From NCBI RefSeq assembly GCF_020342435.1, contig NZ_CP080504.1, positions 1,007,081-1,071,080 on the forward strand: a stretch of DNA of 64,000 nucleotides, written 5' to 3'. Shown here in pieces: positions 20,646 to 31,588 of this stretch. Below the pieces are notes generated by a model, which saw nothing but the letters and a program-made list of their open reading frames with translations, searched no databases and was not told the origin of the DNA. Both the position numbers and the translations under genes were made by a program. Every line of letters starts with the position of its first letter. The first letter of the stretch is position 1. Source of the stretch: Candidatus Vallotiella sp. (ex Adelges kitamiensis) (GTDB taxonomy: Bacteria > Pseudomonadota > Gammaproteobacteria > Burkholderiales > Burkholderiaceae).

Positions 20646-22533
20646 TAATAAAGAAAATACTGCGCTATTATTTAAATGATTCATATATATTTTTAATATA
20701 AATGCCCAAAAAGCATTGTTCAGAAAATCCTCTATACTCACGCATAACCACTCTGGTCTCTGTACATAAGAGCCTTAAAAAGGCCGAATTACCTAACGCT
20801 AGGCATATGAAGAATCTTTTTGAGAAAAAATTATATAAAATAAATAGTAAACATTAGATTGGAAATCAGGCAATTTATATCAGGGATATCCTAGATAGAC
20901 AAAAATTCTTATCATTCACATTGTGAATATAATCAAAACTTATAAAAGTCTTGTCTACCAACTTTTAATAATTCAGTTTTGTTTATCGTAAAAACTTATA
21001 ATTAAGTAGCATTTCCAGTAGAGAATAGACTCGTATAGTCTGCTCTTAACAATCAGCATTGAACATGCGCATTCACTAAACCTTCTATTACTCAGCGCTT
21101 TGCGTCAGAAAAGTTTATTACTTATACGCTAGTTTGCTCTCTTATCAACCAGCCTACTCTAAAAATAGATTTTAAGTACGCACTAATGGTAATGCAATTT
21201 TTTGTGCTCGCTACAGTGATCTAGGGTCACGATAGCTTACGTCGAATGTGAGTATGAAAATAATGGTAAATGGGGTGAACTGGTTTCTATTTCATAGGAT
21301 ACTTAAGTACTTATGCATCTGAATCAACAGGTAGATAAACTTGACTAGGGCTTCGACACTATAAACTTAGATTGAATAATCGCCCGGTCTAATTACATTA
21401 GCGGAATTTTAAGCACGATACGCTAGTTTATATTTAGATGCAGTATAATTTCGCTACTTTAATGTGATGATTGCCATCATCAAGTTTTCTAAAAATCAGT
21501 TTTACATATACCTCTTCATACCAAGCTTATACTGATATAAAAAACATCAGAAATTATTATAAATATTAAGTATTGACTGACTACAAATATTAAAAACACT
21601 TGATATATCTTGCAGTCTTGATCTGCATCCTAAGCATTACTATGGTATCGCTAATAAACTTTAGAACCGATAATTAAAATGATAATCGTTACTGAGTCAT
21701 AGTCAGTCGCCCCAACAATATAAAAAATAAACTAATATATCGCGAAACCTTTTTCAAAATCGAAATTCATATAATGATTGACTATAAATAGTCAGCCATA
21801 TAGTTTCAACTTAATAAACATGTACCAGTACTACATAAGACACTGGTAAAATCTTTCCCACCGAAAGATAATACAAGCGCACCATGCTGGACGTATATAC
21901 AAAGCACTATTATAGTTTCTTAACTAAAAGGGAATATAGCATCTTATTGCTACTCACCTCAATTACTTACGCCCACTGGGCCTGAGGAAGCAGTAGTGGA
22001 ACTTTGGCTTTTATTATTTTTTTATAAACTTAGTTGTATTGGTGCACCTAATATTTCTTTCTTACAAAAGCAAAAATTCTACCAGATAATAATTCGTCAG
22101 CTGAAAACTATATTTATATAATATGAGCGCATCATCAGCTCGTTTATTCTTCGGAAGTGTATCTACATTACATTCTATAAAAGCGATAGCTTCTACCCAG
22201 GCTTGTTAATAAGCCTGGTACTCATATAGTAAAATGCTTGGGAAGCTCTAGTTCAGGCTATAGAAAGCTAGAGAGAAGTGTAAGCGAGAATACTATTTAA
22301 ATTTCACAGGTTAGCTTAATGATTATATTGTTCTATCTAGATAGAACTAGAACACATAATTTATTTCAGTTTTAGCACGCTAAAAAGCGATATAGAACAT
22401 ACTATAGTACATATCATGTACAAATACTTAGTCTTTATAAGACCCATGCCGAAAATTTATGCTTCGCCCTCTATAAACTGGAGTTTATAAATAAGACGCA
22501 CCGAATTTTTTATTTTTATAATTTTTATATTAG
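20646..22533. other. Gene-free region between rodA and tRNA-Phe
   Basis: About 1.9 kb with no recognised coding sequence or RNA gene. It is AT-rich with stops in all frames. Inverted repeats include gcctt/aaggc at 20772-20784, ccaggctt/aagcctgg at 22197-22218 with a 6-nt loop, an 18-bp palindrome at 22330-22347, and gtacat/atgtac near 22409. It is probably fully eroded genic DNA. Confidence 0.6.
22330..22347. repeat. 18-bp perfect palindrome
   Basis: gttctatct joined directly to agatagaac, in gene-free DNA about 190 bp from the 3' end of tRNA-Phe. It may act as a 3'-side hairpin for the minus-strand tRNA transcript, but no T-run is present. Confidence 0.7.
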
Positions 22534-22609
<76 letters not shown>

Positions 22610-22674
22610 ATGCCAGAGAGTAATTATATCAAGGTCGGTCGCTGCCCTCAAGTTTCTATAAGAAAGCGTTGTTA

Positions 22675-23340
22675 TTATGCGCGCCTATTTTTACCTAATT
22701 CAATGCCAATCTGTTTAAGCTTTCGGTACAAATGGGTACGTTCCAGCCCAGTTTTTTCTGCGACGCGTGTTACGCTACCGCTCTCACGAGCGAGGTGATA
22801 TTCAAAGTACGCCCGCTCGAAAGCATCGCGCGCATCGCGTAGTGGAATATTGAATGAGATAGTCGTAGTTGGAACGTCTGACGGGCTATTGGAGATAGCC
22901 TCTAATGTATCTGAGACTACTAGTACCGCCGCCCTAGGTGTTTTACTAGCTACTGCTGGCGTATCTACCCGGCGGGGGGGTGCGACCAGTCCTTGTTCGA
23001 CAGCGCTTAATAACTTCTGAAGCGCGATTGGTTTTTCAAGAAAATTTAATGCGCCGATCTTTGTTGCCTCGACTGCAGTATCGATGGTGGCATGCCCTGA
23101 CATCATAATAACCGGCATTGTCAGTTGACTCTGCGCTACCCATTCCTTTAGCAGCATTACGCCGTCGGTATCAGGCATCCAAATATCAAGTAGCACAAGA
23201 TCTGGCATCAATTTCTCTCGATACTCTCGTGCTTGACGGGCATTTTCAGCGACATCAACAGCATATCCTTCATCGCTTAGAATTTCCGAGAGCAATTCTC
23301 GAATACCCATTTCGTCGTCTACTACCAGGATGGTTGCCAT
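22675..23340 (-). CDS. NtrX-like response regulator (receiver plus Fis-type HTH), apparently orphan
   Basis: A 221-residue response regulator. The receiver domain (1-120) has acidic D8/D9, phospho-acceptor D52 in LLDIWMPDTDG, S81 in MMSGHATID and K103 in FLEKPI. After a linker of about 50 residues comes a C-terminal Fis-type helix-turn-helix (RVAEKTGLERTHLYRKLKQIGI). The central AAA+ sigma-54 activation domain of full NtrX/NtrC is absent. This short form is usual for the Burkholderia regulator beside the NtrY-type kinase. Here the expected kinase position is 2.4 kb of decayed DNA, so the protein has no visible cognate kinase. Its targets are unknown. Confidence 0.88.
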   Translation of the reverse strand: MATILVVDDEMGIRELLSEILSDEGYAVDVAENARQAREYREKLMPDLVLLDIWMPDTDGVMLLKEWVAQSQLTMPVIMMSGHATIDTAVEATKIGALNFLEKPIALQKLLSAVEQGLVAPPRRVDTPAVASKTPRAAVLVVSDTLEAISNSPSDVPTTTISFNIPLRDARDAFERAYFEYHLARESGSVTRVAEKTGLERTHLYRKLKQIGIELGKNRRA

Positions 23341-25748
23341 TTAAATCGCCTTTATCTTCGCTGTTACTACTATTAGTTTTATATGATGTTTTTCCACGCT
23401 ACAAAGTATTGTATGTTTGCATGCCACCCAAAGAGTCCGATGCATCGCTGCCGTCGGATAACTGTATACATAAGATCGATGTCTGCGTCCTGATCTCGCT
23501 TTTTTCCTCGACTTTATCAGATTATAGATCTTGATACCTAAACTATATGTCACTGATGATTTTTACCATAGCCAGACTAAGACCTATTTATTTAGCCTTA
23601 TATGTAGTATATTTAACTTAAATTTTTATACCTAGATATATGTACGGAAGCCCTGCATATTGCTTTATACAACAAGCTGACTATGCCCTGCGATTGATCT
23701 TGTGCATCATGGTCACTATTTTTTAGTTTTCTAGCCTTAATAGTTTGCGTGAAAACTGCCCCGATAGTTTTATACAACTTTAGCACTTCAGTAGCCAGTT
23801 TGCTTAACGATAATTTCGTATAAAACATAATATATGCGTATTCTAAGAAATTATTAACTATGCACTCATACAATCTCTTATCTTCCGGTTTGAGCTTGTT
23901 GCGAATTTCATCTATAGCTACTGAATGATGACTAGATGCATCTGAACGGATTCTTATCTCGCGCACAATCTTCCTAATAACTGTACTCTATGCAATTGAG
24001 TGCTGTATTGAGATTAAAAGATATTATTGAGCATTACTATATAGCCTACGGCACCTATCCGAGACGTATAGATCAAAAATTATTACTAATACCCTAGATT
24101 GGGCGGTAAATCTTATTTAGAATAAGTATGTTCTTATTTAGCTTAAGAAGCTTCTTATAGATCATCTCCCGTAGAATATCTCTAAAGTAATCTATTTTTG
24201 CAGGAAAACCCGAAGCAGGGCATTAAAATTGACGAAAAATTCCTGTCGTATTAATTTACGAAGTAATCAGGGAAAATGGGTATTAGTATCGGAAATTTCA
24301 GCATCATGTTAGACAAAGAGTATTAGCAGGTTGGTCTGTATTGAATAGCTTTTTTATCAAAAATAAGCATTAAGCTTATCTCTCCCTAAATCCAGCTTGG
24401 AGGTTAGTTATAACTTAAAGTGAATATTAGAACCACGATTTAATACTATATGAGATAACCTGTAAAACACCGATAGCTTAGCGAGTAATTACGGTGCTGA
24501 GAAAGGGCTTTAATCTCTAGTTTAACTAGAGCGAGCTCTAGAGTTATTCAACATAGTACCTAGAACTTAGAGCCTCCTCTAATCTAGAGGTTGGATAGTA
24601 TCCTAGATGCTATTGTCATAGCATCTATTTAAAATAGATTGGGAGTCTACGCAGTATTAAGATATATATGCCTCACCATATAGGTAACATTGGCCTAGAT
24701 CCGAAATTATTGATTGCATAATTGATTGATTGCGCTTCACTATGTTAATGGTGAATTATCACTAATGCTTTCTCTAAAGAAAGAGGGTATTGCAATCCTC
24801 TAATAAATACACGCTACTCATGCTTGAGTAAACAAGATGATAACTTGAAACTTCGAACTATGCTCGTCAGATGAACTTAAATATTAATACATGCTACTTA
24901 GATGAAACTGAGGCATGAAATATAGTACATACACTAATTAACATCCCCCCACTCAAAACTGCTATTAAGTTAGAGGTCGGAGCACGCGTTTAGATTTGAG
25001 TCAATGCTATCAGTCTATAGCAATACCATAGAACATTACAAATATTGGATACTATAGTAGTATATATCTATATCGTCTTTAAAATTGTTGATATTAATAT
25101 AGTGATGCTTGTATATACAGGTTCGTTTGTTATCACACCATGTAGGTTGCGCTCAGGTAACATTCATAATACTAAGTCTCTATAATCGCTACGTTTTGAG
25201 CGTGTTTTCCGGTTACATATGCATTCGGTTGGGTCTCATCGAGAGCCCTGCACGGGCAGTATTAAACTGACACGAGCAATGCACAAAATTAGTTTTGTTA
25301 ACTTGTCGAGTTATACATCTTTAACGTGATCTGTTCTGAGCAGCCAATATGAGAAACATTGACAGCGCAAAGGCTAACGTAAGTATCATGCCGTATATAA
25401 CGCTAATTATTATACTAATCACTAATCATAAGAAAAAGCACGAAGCTATGGTCATAAGTAACGCTTTCTTGAATAGTTAAACGTATAGTGTACTCTACGT
25501 TAGAATAACCTATCGATAAAAATTAGTTATATAAAAGTTTTATTCAGACTGAATATCAATATTTTATAACACTTCGCGCAATCTATAGAAGCCATGATAG
25601 CGTCTTATACTTACTTTCGCCAATAAAAAATTCTTAAATACTAACTTTCTTAGTTTATAGAGTAATGCGCTCAGCGATGAAAATTATAAAATGCGACTCG
25701 CTCAGAATAACATTGCTTTATTGCGACAGTAACACAGCGTGAGATTAA
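23341..25748. other. Large decayed region between the response regulator and fmt
   Basis: About 2.4 kb. Relatives carry ntrY (kinase) and rsmB-type genes between the regulator and fmt, but no residue of either could be recognised. A 117-codon minus frame at 23613-23966 is open, AT-rich and helical-looking (EIRNKLKPEDKRLYEC), without a recognised relative; it may be chance. The part at 24.1-24.9 kb is unusually rich in perfect short hairpins, listed separately. Confidence 0.6.
24515..24830. repeat. Cluster of seven short hairpins in decayed DNA
   Basis: Perfect or near-perfect inverted repeats follow one another: ctctagtt/aactagag (24515-24531, 1-nt loop), cctcta/tagagg (24576-24590), agatgctat/atagcatct (24605-24626, 4-nt loop), atctattt/aaatagat (24623-24639, 1-nt loop), ctttct/agaaag (24768-24783), a 7-pair stem at 24782-24801, and tactca/tgagta (24815-24830). 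Two more lie just upstream: taagaag/cttctta (24144-24157) and aataag/cttatt (24121-24138). There is no coding potential. Confidence 0.7.
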
Positions 25749-26732
25749 TTAAATCTCGAAGCATTGTCCTTCACGTAGAGAGAATCCTGCTATGAATTCT
25801 CGAGCGATAAGCTTCTTGCCACCTGGCTTTTGGATCTGAGTGGCCCGCAATGCTTGCTCGCCGCAGGCGATCGTGACGCCAGCACTATCTACGGCCAGAA
25901 TAGTGCCGGGAGTTAGAGGGGGACTAGCAGCATATACCGGCTCAGCAGCCCAGATCTTTAACGGCATACCATTTAGTATCCCATGCGCAGCTGGAAACGG
26001 ATTAAAAGCTCGAATTTTGCATGACAGAACATCAGCTGGCAAACGCCAATCTAATGCCGCTTCCCGCTTGGATAGCTTATGCGCATACGTGACACCTTCG
26101 CTTAGCTGGGGGGTGACTCGCAACGAGCCAGTATACTCTAGTTCACGTAGCCCGGCAACAATAAGGCGCGCGCCGGTAGTAGCCAGTTTATCATGCAAGG
26201 TCCCCGTAGTATCTGTAGGATTAATAATCACAGTTTCGCGCATAAGCATCGGGCCCATGTCTAAACCTGTGTTCATTTGCATCAGAGTGACGCCCGTGAC
26301 TCGATCGCCGGCTTCGATTGCACGATGGATCGGTGCTGCGCCCCGCCAGCGCGGCAATAACGACGCATGGATATTAATGCAGCCATACGGTGCGATATTA
26401 AGAACCGTGTACGGCAACAGCAAACCATATGCAGCCACCACTATTACGTCATGTGGTGTTCCATGTAATAGCGCTAATGTATCCGCCGCCTCAGTTGGAT
26501 ACTGGCTGTCACTCCTTAACGATGGAGGCTGGGCGAGCTCTAACTTCCGGTCTAGAGCAAACCGTTTAACGGGACTCCATGAGAACTTCATTCCGCGACC
26601 CGAGGCACGATCGGGCTGCGTCAACACGAGCGGAATGGTAATACCTGCCTCGTAAATCGCCTGAAGCGCAGTCGCCGCAAACCATGTTGTACCAGCAAAA
26701 ATCACACGAAGGGGAGACTTTATCTCGGTCAT
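25749..26732 (-). CDS. fmt: Methionyl-tRNA formyltransferase
   Basis: Fmt formylates initiator Met-tRNA with 10-formyl-THF. The 327-residue protein has the N-terminal Rossmann-like transferase domain with [39 protein letters not shown], and the catalytic Asn/His in [20 protein letters not shown], then [15 protein letters not shown]-terminal OB-like tRNA-binding domain (about 205-320) starts at [14 protein letters not shown]. It overlaps def by 1 nt (def stop TAA, fmt start ATG), the usual coupled def-fmt pair. Confidence 0.96.
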   Translation of the reverse strand: MTEIKSPLRVIFAGTTWFAATALQAIYEAGITIPLVLTQPDRASGRGMKFSWSPVKRFALDRKLELAQPPSLRSDSQYPTEAADTLALLHGTPHDVIVVAAYGLLLPYTVLNIAPYGCINIHASLLPRWRGAAPIHRAIEAGDRVTGVTLMQMNTGLDMGPMLMRETVIINPTDTTGTLHDKLATTGARLIVAGLRELEYTGSLRVTPQLSEGVTYAHKLSKREAALDWRLPADVLSCKIRAFNPFPAAHGILNGMPLKIWAAEPVYAASPPLTPGTILAVDSAGVTIACGEQALRATQIQKPGGKKLIAREFIAGFSLREGQCFEI

Positions 26733-27235
26733 TACATCGCGTGATTGAGTTTCTTCATCTTTGTCTTAATCTGAATTTGCTTAAGCGGAGATAAGTACTC
26801 AACAAATACTTTACCCAACAAGTGATCTATTTCATGTTGTATACAGATCGCCATAAATTCTTTGCACTCCAGCTCAAACTCTTCACCATTCTCGTTTAAT
26901 GCGCGCACGCAGACTTGGTTAGCACGCTCGACACTCTCATAAATGCCAGGTACTGATAGACACCCCTCCTCATTAACCTGGCGCTTTTCACTTGACCAGA
27001 TAATATCTGGGTTAATAAAAGTATACAATGCATCATGGGTATCAGACACGTCCACAACTATAATACGCTCATGAACATCTACCTGCGTAGCAGCTAGTCC
27101 GACACCAGGAGCTAGATACATTGTCTCAGCCATGTTAGCCACTAGATTACGGATGCGCTTGTCGACATGTTTGACTGATGTAGCGACTCTGTGCAAACGC
27201 TTGTCTGGATAACGTAGTATTTTGAGCAAAGTCAT
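26732..27235 (-). CDS. def: Peptide deformylase
   Basis: Def removes the N-terminal formyl group from nascent proteins. The 167-residue metalloenzyme has the three motifs [17 protein letters not shown] (metal-binding Cys) and QHEIDHLLG (two His ligands and catalytic Glu). Length is normal. The ATG at 27235 ([14 protein letters not shown]) is the family N-terminus. It is first in the def-fmt operon. In relatives dprA and smg diverge from it toward topB; here that side is decayed. Confidence 0.97.
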   Translation of the reverse strand: MTLLKILRYPDKRLHRVATSVKHVDKRIRNLVANMAETMYLAPGVGLAATQVDVHERIIVVDVSDTHDALYTFINPDIIWSSEKRQVNEEGCLSVPGIYESVERANQVCVRALNENGEEFELECKEFMAICIQHEIDHLLGKVFVEYLSPLKQIQIKTKMKKLNHAM

Positions 27236-27630
27236 GGTCAGTTAGTCCTTTCAATCCGACCCATCTTCGCGTGCGAGTTTCGCTGTGTGCTACAAAAGAT
27301 GGATTATCCGCTTTTTTATTTTTGATAATAATTAAGTTAATATGCACCGCCTTCAAATTAATCTGAGGGCCGCAGAATGTACGAAAGCTATCTGTCGCTT
27401 GCACTAGCAGTACCGAGCTCAGGTGCGTTTCGGAAGTGTTTTATAACGAGTCGAAAGCGCCATAAACTTAGCCTACTGAATTTATAAGATTTTATCACGT
27501 GTAAACACTACAATTCAGTTACTAATATTGATAGAAAAAAATTGCTATTTTATTAAGGCTGGTACGTGTATCGGTATAGTACGCATAGCATTTAGCTCGA
27601 GACAGGGGGTTCATTATGTTATGAGAGAAA

Positions 27631-27670
27631 TAGATGTAGGCCTAGATCGTACGATCTACACTGTCATCTA
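27631..27670. repeat. Nested palindrome
   Basis: The core tagatcgt/acgatcta (27643-27658) is an exact 16-bp palindrome. It is flanked on each side by a 6-nt unpaired stretch and then tagatg/catcta. A cruciform with a symmetric internal loop is possible. It lies in gene-free DNA. Confidence 0.65.
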
Positions 27671-27907
27671 AGAAAGCCTTTCCGAAAAAGAGCTATGCTG
27701 GATGAAACTGCGCGTAAAAGAAGCGCTTATTCGAGATAAAAAATTGATCGTACTATTTGGTTCCCTAGATAAAGTATCTACCCACACTACAACGTCATGC
27801 AATACGTATTACTACTTTACATATGCCGTATTCACGGTTTTCTAGACGATTAAAACATAATAATAGCAAATTAGCTATTACTCTTTGATATAGGTGCTAT
27901 CTAACTA

Positions 27908-27927
27908 TAATTCTAGCTCTAGAATTA
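27908..27927. repeat. Tight hairpin, 9-bp perfect arms
   Basis: taattctag, loop ct, ctagaatta. Another with 7-bp arms (taatagc/gctatta) lies 28 bp upstream at 27861-27880. Both are in decayed DNA without a T-run. Confidence 0.6.
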
Positions 27928-28494
27928 GCTACTGTACTTGTTGAATGAATATAGCAATAAATTCCTGACAGCATGGCTTTTGAAAGCTACAAAGTTAGAG
28001 TGGATATTCCCGCAATGCATCAGACTCATAGCCGATGACGGTAAGGGATGTGCTTATTATAGAAGTTTACTTATATTTAAGTTTATTAATTACAACACGG
28101 CTAGCTAGTAGTAGCTGCCGCTATATTTACACTATTCTTAGTTTTGTATATTGATACATAATACACCTATTACTAGATAGTGCGCGCTAAGCCGGCACAA
28201 ACAGGTAATGGTGCAGTATACAAAACTAGAAACGGCAATCTAACACAATTAGCAGCAATCTAACACACTCTCAGCGCTTAAAACCTGAGTGACCCTCATT
28301 TATTAGGACTGAGAAACTCAAAAAAACTGAAGTACCGCCGCAATCAAATATGTGGAAAAATCCTGGCGACGCCATGAGATCTTTCAATGCTCCCCGCCAG
28401 AACTGCCTGCTGACTATATAACCAATCATGCTACAGTCACTGTTTGCATGACTAGCACTATAGCACCACGATATATTATCAGTATTTTACGATC

Positions 28495-28872
28495 ATGCCT
28501 GCCCTCGACCTTGATAACGACGCCGACATAATTACTATGCGCCTTTCATCTTCTGACACTCTATTTGTGGCCTGTCTATGTGCGGAATGGTGTGCCTCGT
28601 GCCGCGAATATCGAGTTGGGTTCGACGCGCTTGCGGATACGCATCCGGGGATATGTTTTGTTTGGGTCGATATTGAGACACATGCTGACCGGTTATATGA
28701 TTTCGACGTGGAAAATTTTCCGACTATCATTATCGAGAATTCTTATGCCACATGCTTTTTCGGAGCTGTACTACCTTATCCCCAAATCATTACGAAAATG
28801 CTTGGCAACTTGTCCTCATTGCCGCGTATTAAACACGCGCCGAAACTACGTCCGGTTCTCGTCGACTCGTGA
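28495..28872 (+). CDS. Thioredoxin-fold protein
   Basis: A 125-residue cytoplasmic thioredoxin-family protein without a signal peptide. The redox site is WCASC (C33, C36), preceded by FVACLCAE and followed by REYRVGFDALA. The fold's cis-proline is probably in ENFPTIII. The active site CASC differs from canonical CGPC, and the protein resembles the thioredoxin-domain protein that Burkholderia encode next to topB. The start is the first ATG after a catgcctgccc context. The function is probably a disulfide exchange; the substrate is unknown. topB begins 229 bp downstream on the same strand. Confidence 0.8.
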   Translation: MPALDLDNDADIITMRLSSSDTLFVACLCAEWCASCREYRVGFDALADTHPGICFVWVDIETHADRLYDFDVENFPTIIIENSYATCFFGAVLPYPQIITKMLGNLSSLPRIKHAPKLRPVLVDS

Positions 28873-29101
28873 ATAACAACAACACGGCACGAAAATTACC
28901 CGTTCTTCGGTTATTGTCACCTTGTGCCGCACATGCATGTAATTGTGCTGAAGATTTGCGGCACGCTGAATCTGGGCACGTTTTTATCATACGTAGCTCC
29001 CACTATTTCCAATAGTTTCTTCTTGCAGCTCGAGCCTCTATGTATTTAGGTTTTATCGCTACAAATACATTTTATTCTGCGCATTCGTTTTTCAAAAAGT
29101 C

Positions 29102-31588
29102 ATGTCAAAAGCCCTGATCATCGCTGAAAAGCCATCTGTCGCACATGATATCGCACGGGCGCTAGGCGGCTTTACGAAGTATGACGAGTACTATGAGAGC
29201 GATAGCTATATATTGTCGTCGGCTGTCGGTCATTTAGTGGAAATCACGGCGCCGCAAGCGTATACAGTCAAGCGTGGAAAATGGAACTTTGCGCATCTTC
29301 CGGTTATCCCACCCTATTTCGACCTTCAGCCGATTGCCAAGAGCGAATCTCGCCTGAAGCTACTAAGCCGGCTGATTAAACGCAAGGATGTTGACCGGCT
29401 GATCAATGCATGTGATGCGGGACGCGAAGGTGAGTTGATTTTTCAACTAATCGTGCAGCATGTAAAAGCCAAGCGGCCTTTGCAGCGTTTATGGCTTCAG
29501 TCAATGACGCCAACGGCAATTCAACACGGTTTTTCTCAATTACGTAGCAGCCAAGAAATGCAACCTCTTGCCGACGCGGCGCGCTGTCGTGCGGAGGCTG
29601 ATTGGCTTGTTGGTATCAACGGAACGAGAGCGATGACAGCGTTTAATAGTAAGGGTGGTGGATTTTTTCTGACTACAGTTGGTCGTGTTCAGACGCCAAC
29701 GCTATCGATCGTTATAGACCGTGAAAAGAAGATTCGTCACTTCATTCCGCGGGACTACTGGGAGGTAAAAGCAGAATTTCTATGTGCGAAAGGATTATAC
29801 GAAGGACGCTGGTTTGAGCCAAAATTTAATAAAAACGAATGCGATCCCGAGCAACGCGACTCTCGACTTTGGCTCTCTGTTGCAGCCGAACGAATTGTCT
29901 CGGCATGTCGTGGGCAAAACGGCATAGTCAGCGAAGAATCAAAACCCTCAACACAGCTTTCTCCATTACTATTTGACTTAACAAGCTTACAACGTGAGGC
30001 GAATGTGCGCTTTGGTTTCTCAGCTAAATATACGCTCACATTAGCTCAAGCGCTCTACGAACGGCATAAGATACTAACCTATCCGCGTACTGATGCGCGC
30101 GCACTACCCGAAGACTATATAACTACGGTCCGCAATACGCTAGAGGTACTCAAAGAAAGCCATATCTACTTACCCCACGCCAAACAGATACTTGATAAAA
30201 ATTGGGTTTGCTCGAATAAGCGTATATTTGATAATACAAAAATTAGCGATCATTTCGCAATTATTCCGACATTACAAGCACCCAAAAATCTATCCGAACT
30301 GGAGCATAAACTATACGACTTAATAGTTAAAAGATTTCTATCCGTATTTTTTCCGGCGGCTCAGTATAAAGTAACCACTCGGATTACAAAAGTGGTGGGA
30401 CATTTTTTCAAAACTGAGGGCAAAGTATTGATAGAGCCGGGCTGGTTAGAAGTGTACAGTCATAAGATAGCGGATAAAGATGCTAGTCTCACGCCGATTG
30501 AAAAAAACGAGCAGGTTAGAATAGATAGAATAGTAGTTCAGGCATGGAACACAAAGCCACCCGTCCGTTACAATGAAGCTACGCTACTCTCGGCAATGGA
30601 AAGGGCTGGGAAGCTAGTCGAGGATGATGAATTGCGCGAGGCAATGGAAGCTAAAGGATTAGGTACACCCGCTACAAGGGCAGCGATAATCGAAGGACTG
30701 CTTAGTGAGAAGTATATACTCCGCGAAGGCCGGAATTTAATTCCAACAACCAAGGCATTCCAGCTGATGACCCTTCTACATGGCTTAGGCGTCGAAGAGT
30801 TGACTGCCCCTGAACTGACTGGTGAATGGGAGTACAAGCTGTCTCAAATGGAGCGGGGTCATCTAGATCGTGAAGAATTTATGCGTGAAATCGTGCGCAT
30901 CACCCAGACAATCGTTAAACGCGCAAAGGAATATGATTCGGATACGATACCAGGTGATTACACGACTTTAAAAACGCCCTGCCCAAATTGTGGCAATAAG
31001 GTCAAAGAAAACTACCGTCGCTTTACGTGCATGAAATGTGATTTCTCAATCTCAAAGATCCCGGGTGGTCGCCAGTTTGAGATCGAAGAAGTCGAGCAGT
31101 TGTTGTTAGAAAAATTGATTGGTCCACTATCGGGTTTTCGCTCAAAAATAGGCCGACCATTCTCTGCTATCCTGAGACTTGTGCGCAACGAAACAGTAAA
31201 TAATTACAAGTTAGAATTTATCTTCGAACAAGATACAACTGGAGATGATAATACAACACCCGACTTCTCCTTACAGGAGCCTATCGGTCAATGCTCGAAG
31301 TGTTATGGACGCGTATTCTGGCATGGTATGAACTATGTTTGCGAAAATCAAGCCACCAGTCCGAAAACCTGTGATTTCCGCTCTGGAAAGATAATACTGC
31401 AGCAGGAAATTACACGAGAGCAAATGACAAAACTGCTTGATAACGGGCGTACTGATTTACTCACCAATTTTAAATCGTCACGCACTGGGCGCAATTTTAA
31501 AGCATTCCTCGTTAAACAAAAAGATGGTTCAATTGGCTTTGAATTTGAGAAGAAAGAAGCATGGAAAAAGCCTATAAAAAGTCCTTAG
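29102..31588 (+). CDS. topB: DNA topoisomerase III
   Basis: Type IA topoisomerase that decatenates DNA and removes precatenanes. The 828-residue protein has the N-terminal TOPRIM domain (ALIIAEKPSVAHDIARALGG, then NACDAGREGELIF), the catalytic tyrosine in LTYPRTDARALPEDY, and FQLMTLLHGLGVEEL with TGEWEYKLSQMERG. The C-terminus has two zinc-binding segments, CPNCGNKVKENYRRFTCMKC and CSKC...CENQ...CDF. The extended C-terminal part (GRTDLLTNFKSSRTGRNFKAFL) is the TopB repeat form found in betaproteobacteria. It is complete, with no damage seen. Confidence 0.95.
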   Translation: MSKALIIAEKPSVAHDIARALGGFTKYDEYYESDSYILSSAVGHLVEITAPQAYTVKRGKWNFAHLPVIPPYFDLQPIAKSESRLKLLSRLIKRKDVDRLINACDAGREGELIFQLIVQHVKAKRPLQRLWLQSMTPTAIQHGFSQLRSSQEMQPLADAARCRAEADWLVGINGTRAMTAFNSKGGGFFLTTVGRVQTPTLSIVIDREKKIRHFIPRDYWEVKAEFLCAKGLYEGRWFEPKFNKNECDPEQRDSRLWLSVAAERIVSACRGQNGIVSEESKPSTQLSPLLFDLTSLQREANVRFGFSAKYTLTLAQALYERHKILTYPRTDARALPEDYITTVRNTLEVLKESHIYLPHAKQILDKNWVCSNKRIFDNTKISDHFAIIPTLQAPKNLSELEHKLYDLIVKRFLSVFFPAAQYKVTTRITKVVGHFFKTEGKVLIEPGWLEVYSHKIADKDASLTPIEKNEQVRIDRIVVQAWNTKPPVRYNEATLLSAMERAGKLVEDDELREAMEAKGLGTPATRAAIIEGLLSEKYILREGRNLIPTTKAFQLMTLLHGLGVEELTAPELTGEWEYKLSQMERGHLDREEFMREIVRITQTIVKRAKEYDSDTIPGDYTTLKTPCPNCGNKVKENYRRFTCMKCDFSISKIPGGRQFEIEEVEQLLLEKLIGPLSGFRSKIGRPFSAILRLVRNETVNNYKLEFIFEQDTTGDDNTTPDFSLQEPIGQCSKCYGRVFWHGMNYVCENQATSPKTCDFRSGKIILQQEITREQMTKLLDNGRTDLLTNFKSSRTGRNFKAFLVKQKDGSIGFEFEKKEAWKKPIKSP

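Larger units (their letters stand above)
27236..28494. other. Decayed region between def and the thioredoxin-like gene
   Basis: About 1.26 kb. Burkholderia carry dprA and smg here; no trace was recognised. It contains a 16-bp palindrome nested in an outer 6-bp repeat (27631-27670), hairpins at 27861-27880 (7-bp arms) and 27908-27927 (9-bp arms, 2-nt loop), and a short tandem repeat gcaatctaacaca at 28235-28247 and 28255-28267. A TGTGGAAAA near 28349 resembles a DnaA box. Confidence 0.55.

Noticed and set aside
23613-23966. 117-codon minus frame in the large gap
   Set aside because: Open but AT-rich with no recognised homology, no clear RBS, and situated in decayed DNA. It is kept only as a note in the gap entry.
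25840-26655. 271-codon plus-strand frame over fmt
   Set aside because: Antisense to intact fmt, with no recognisable domain.
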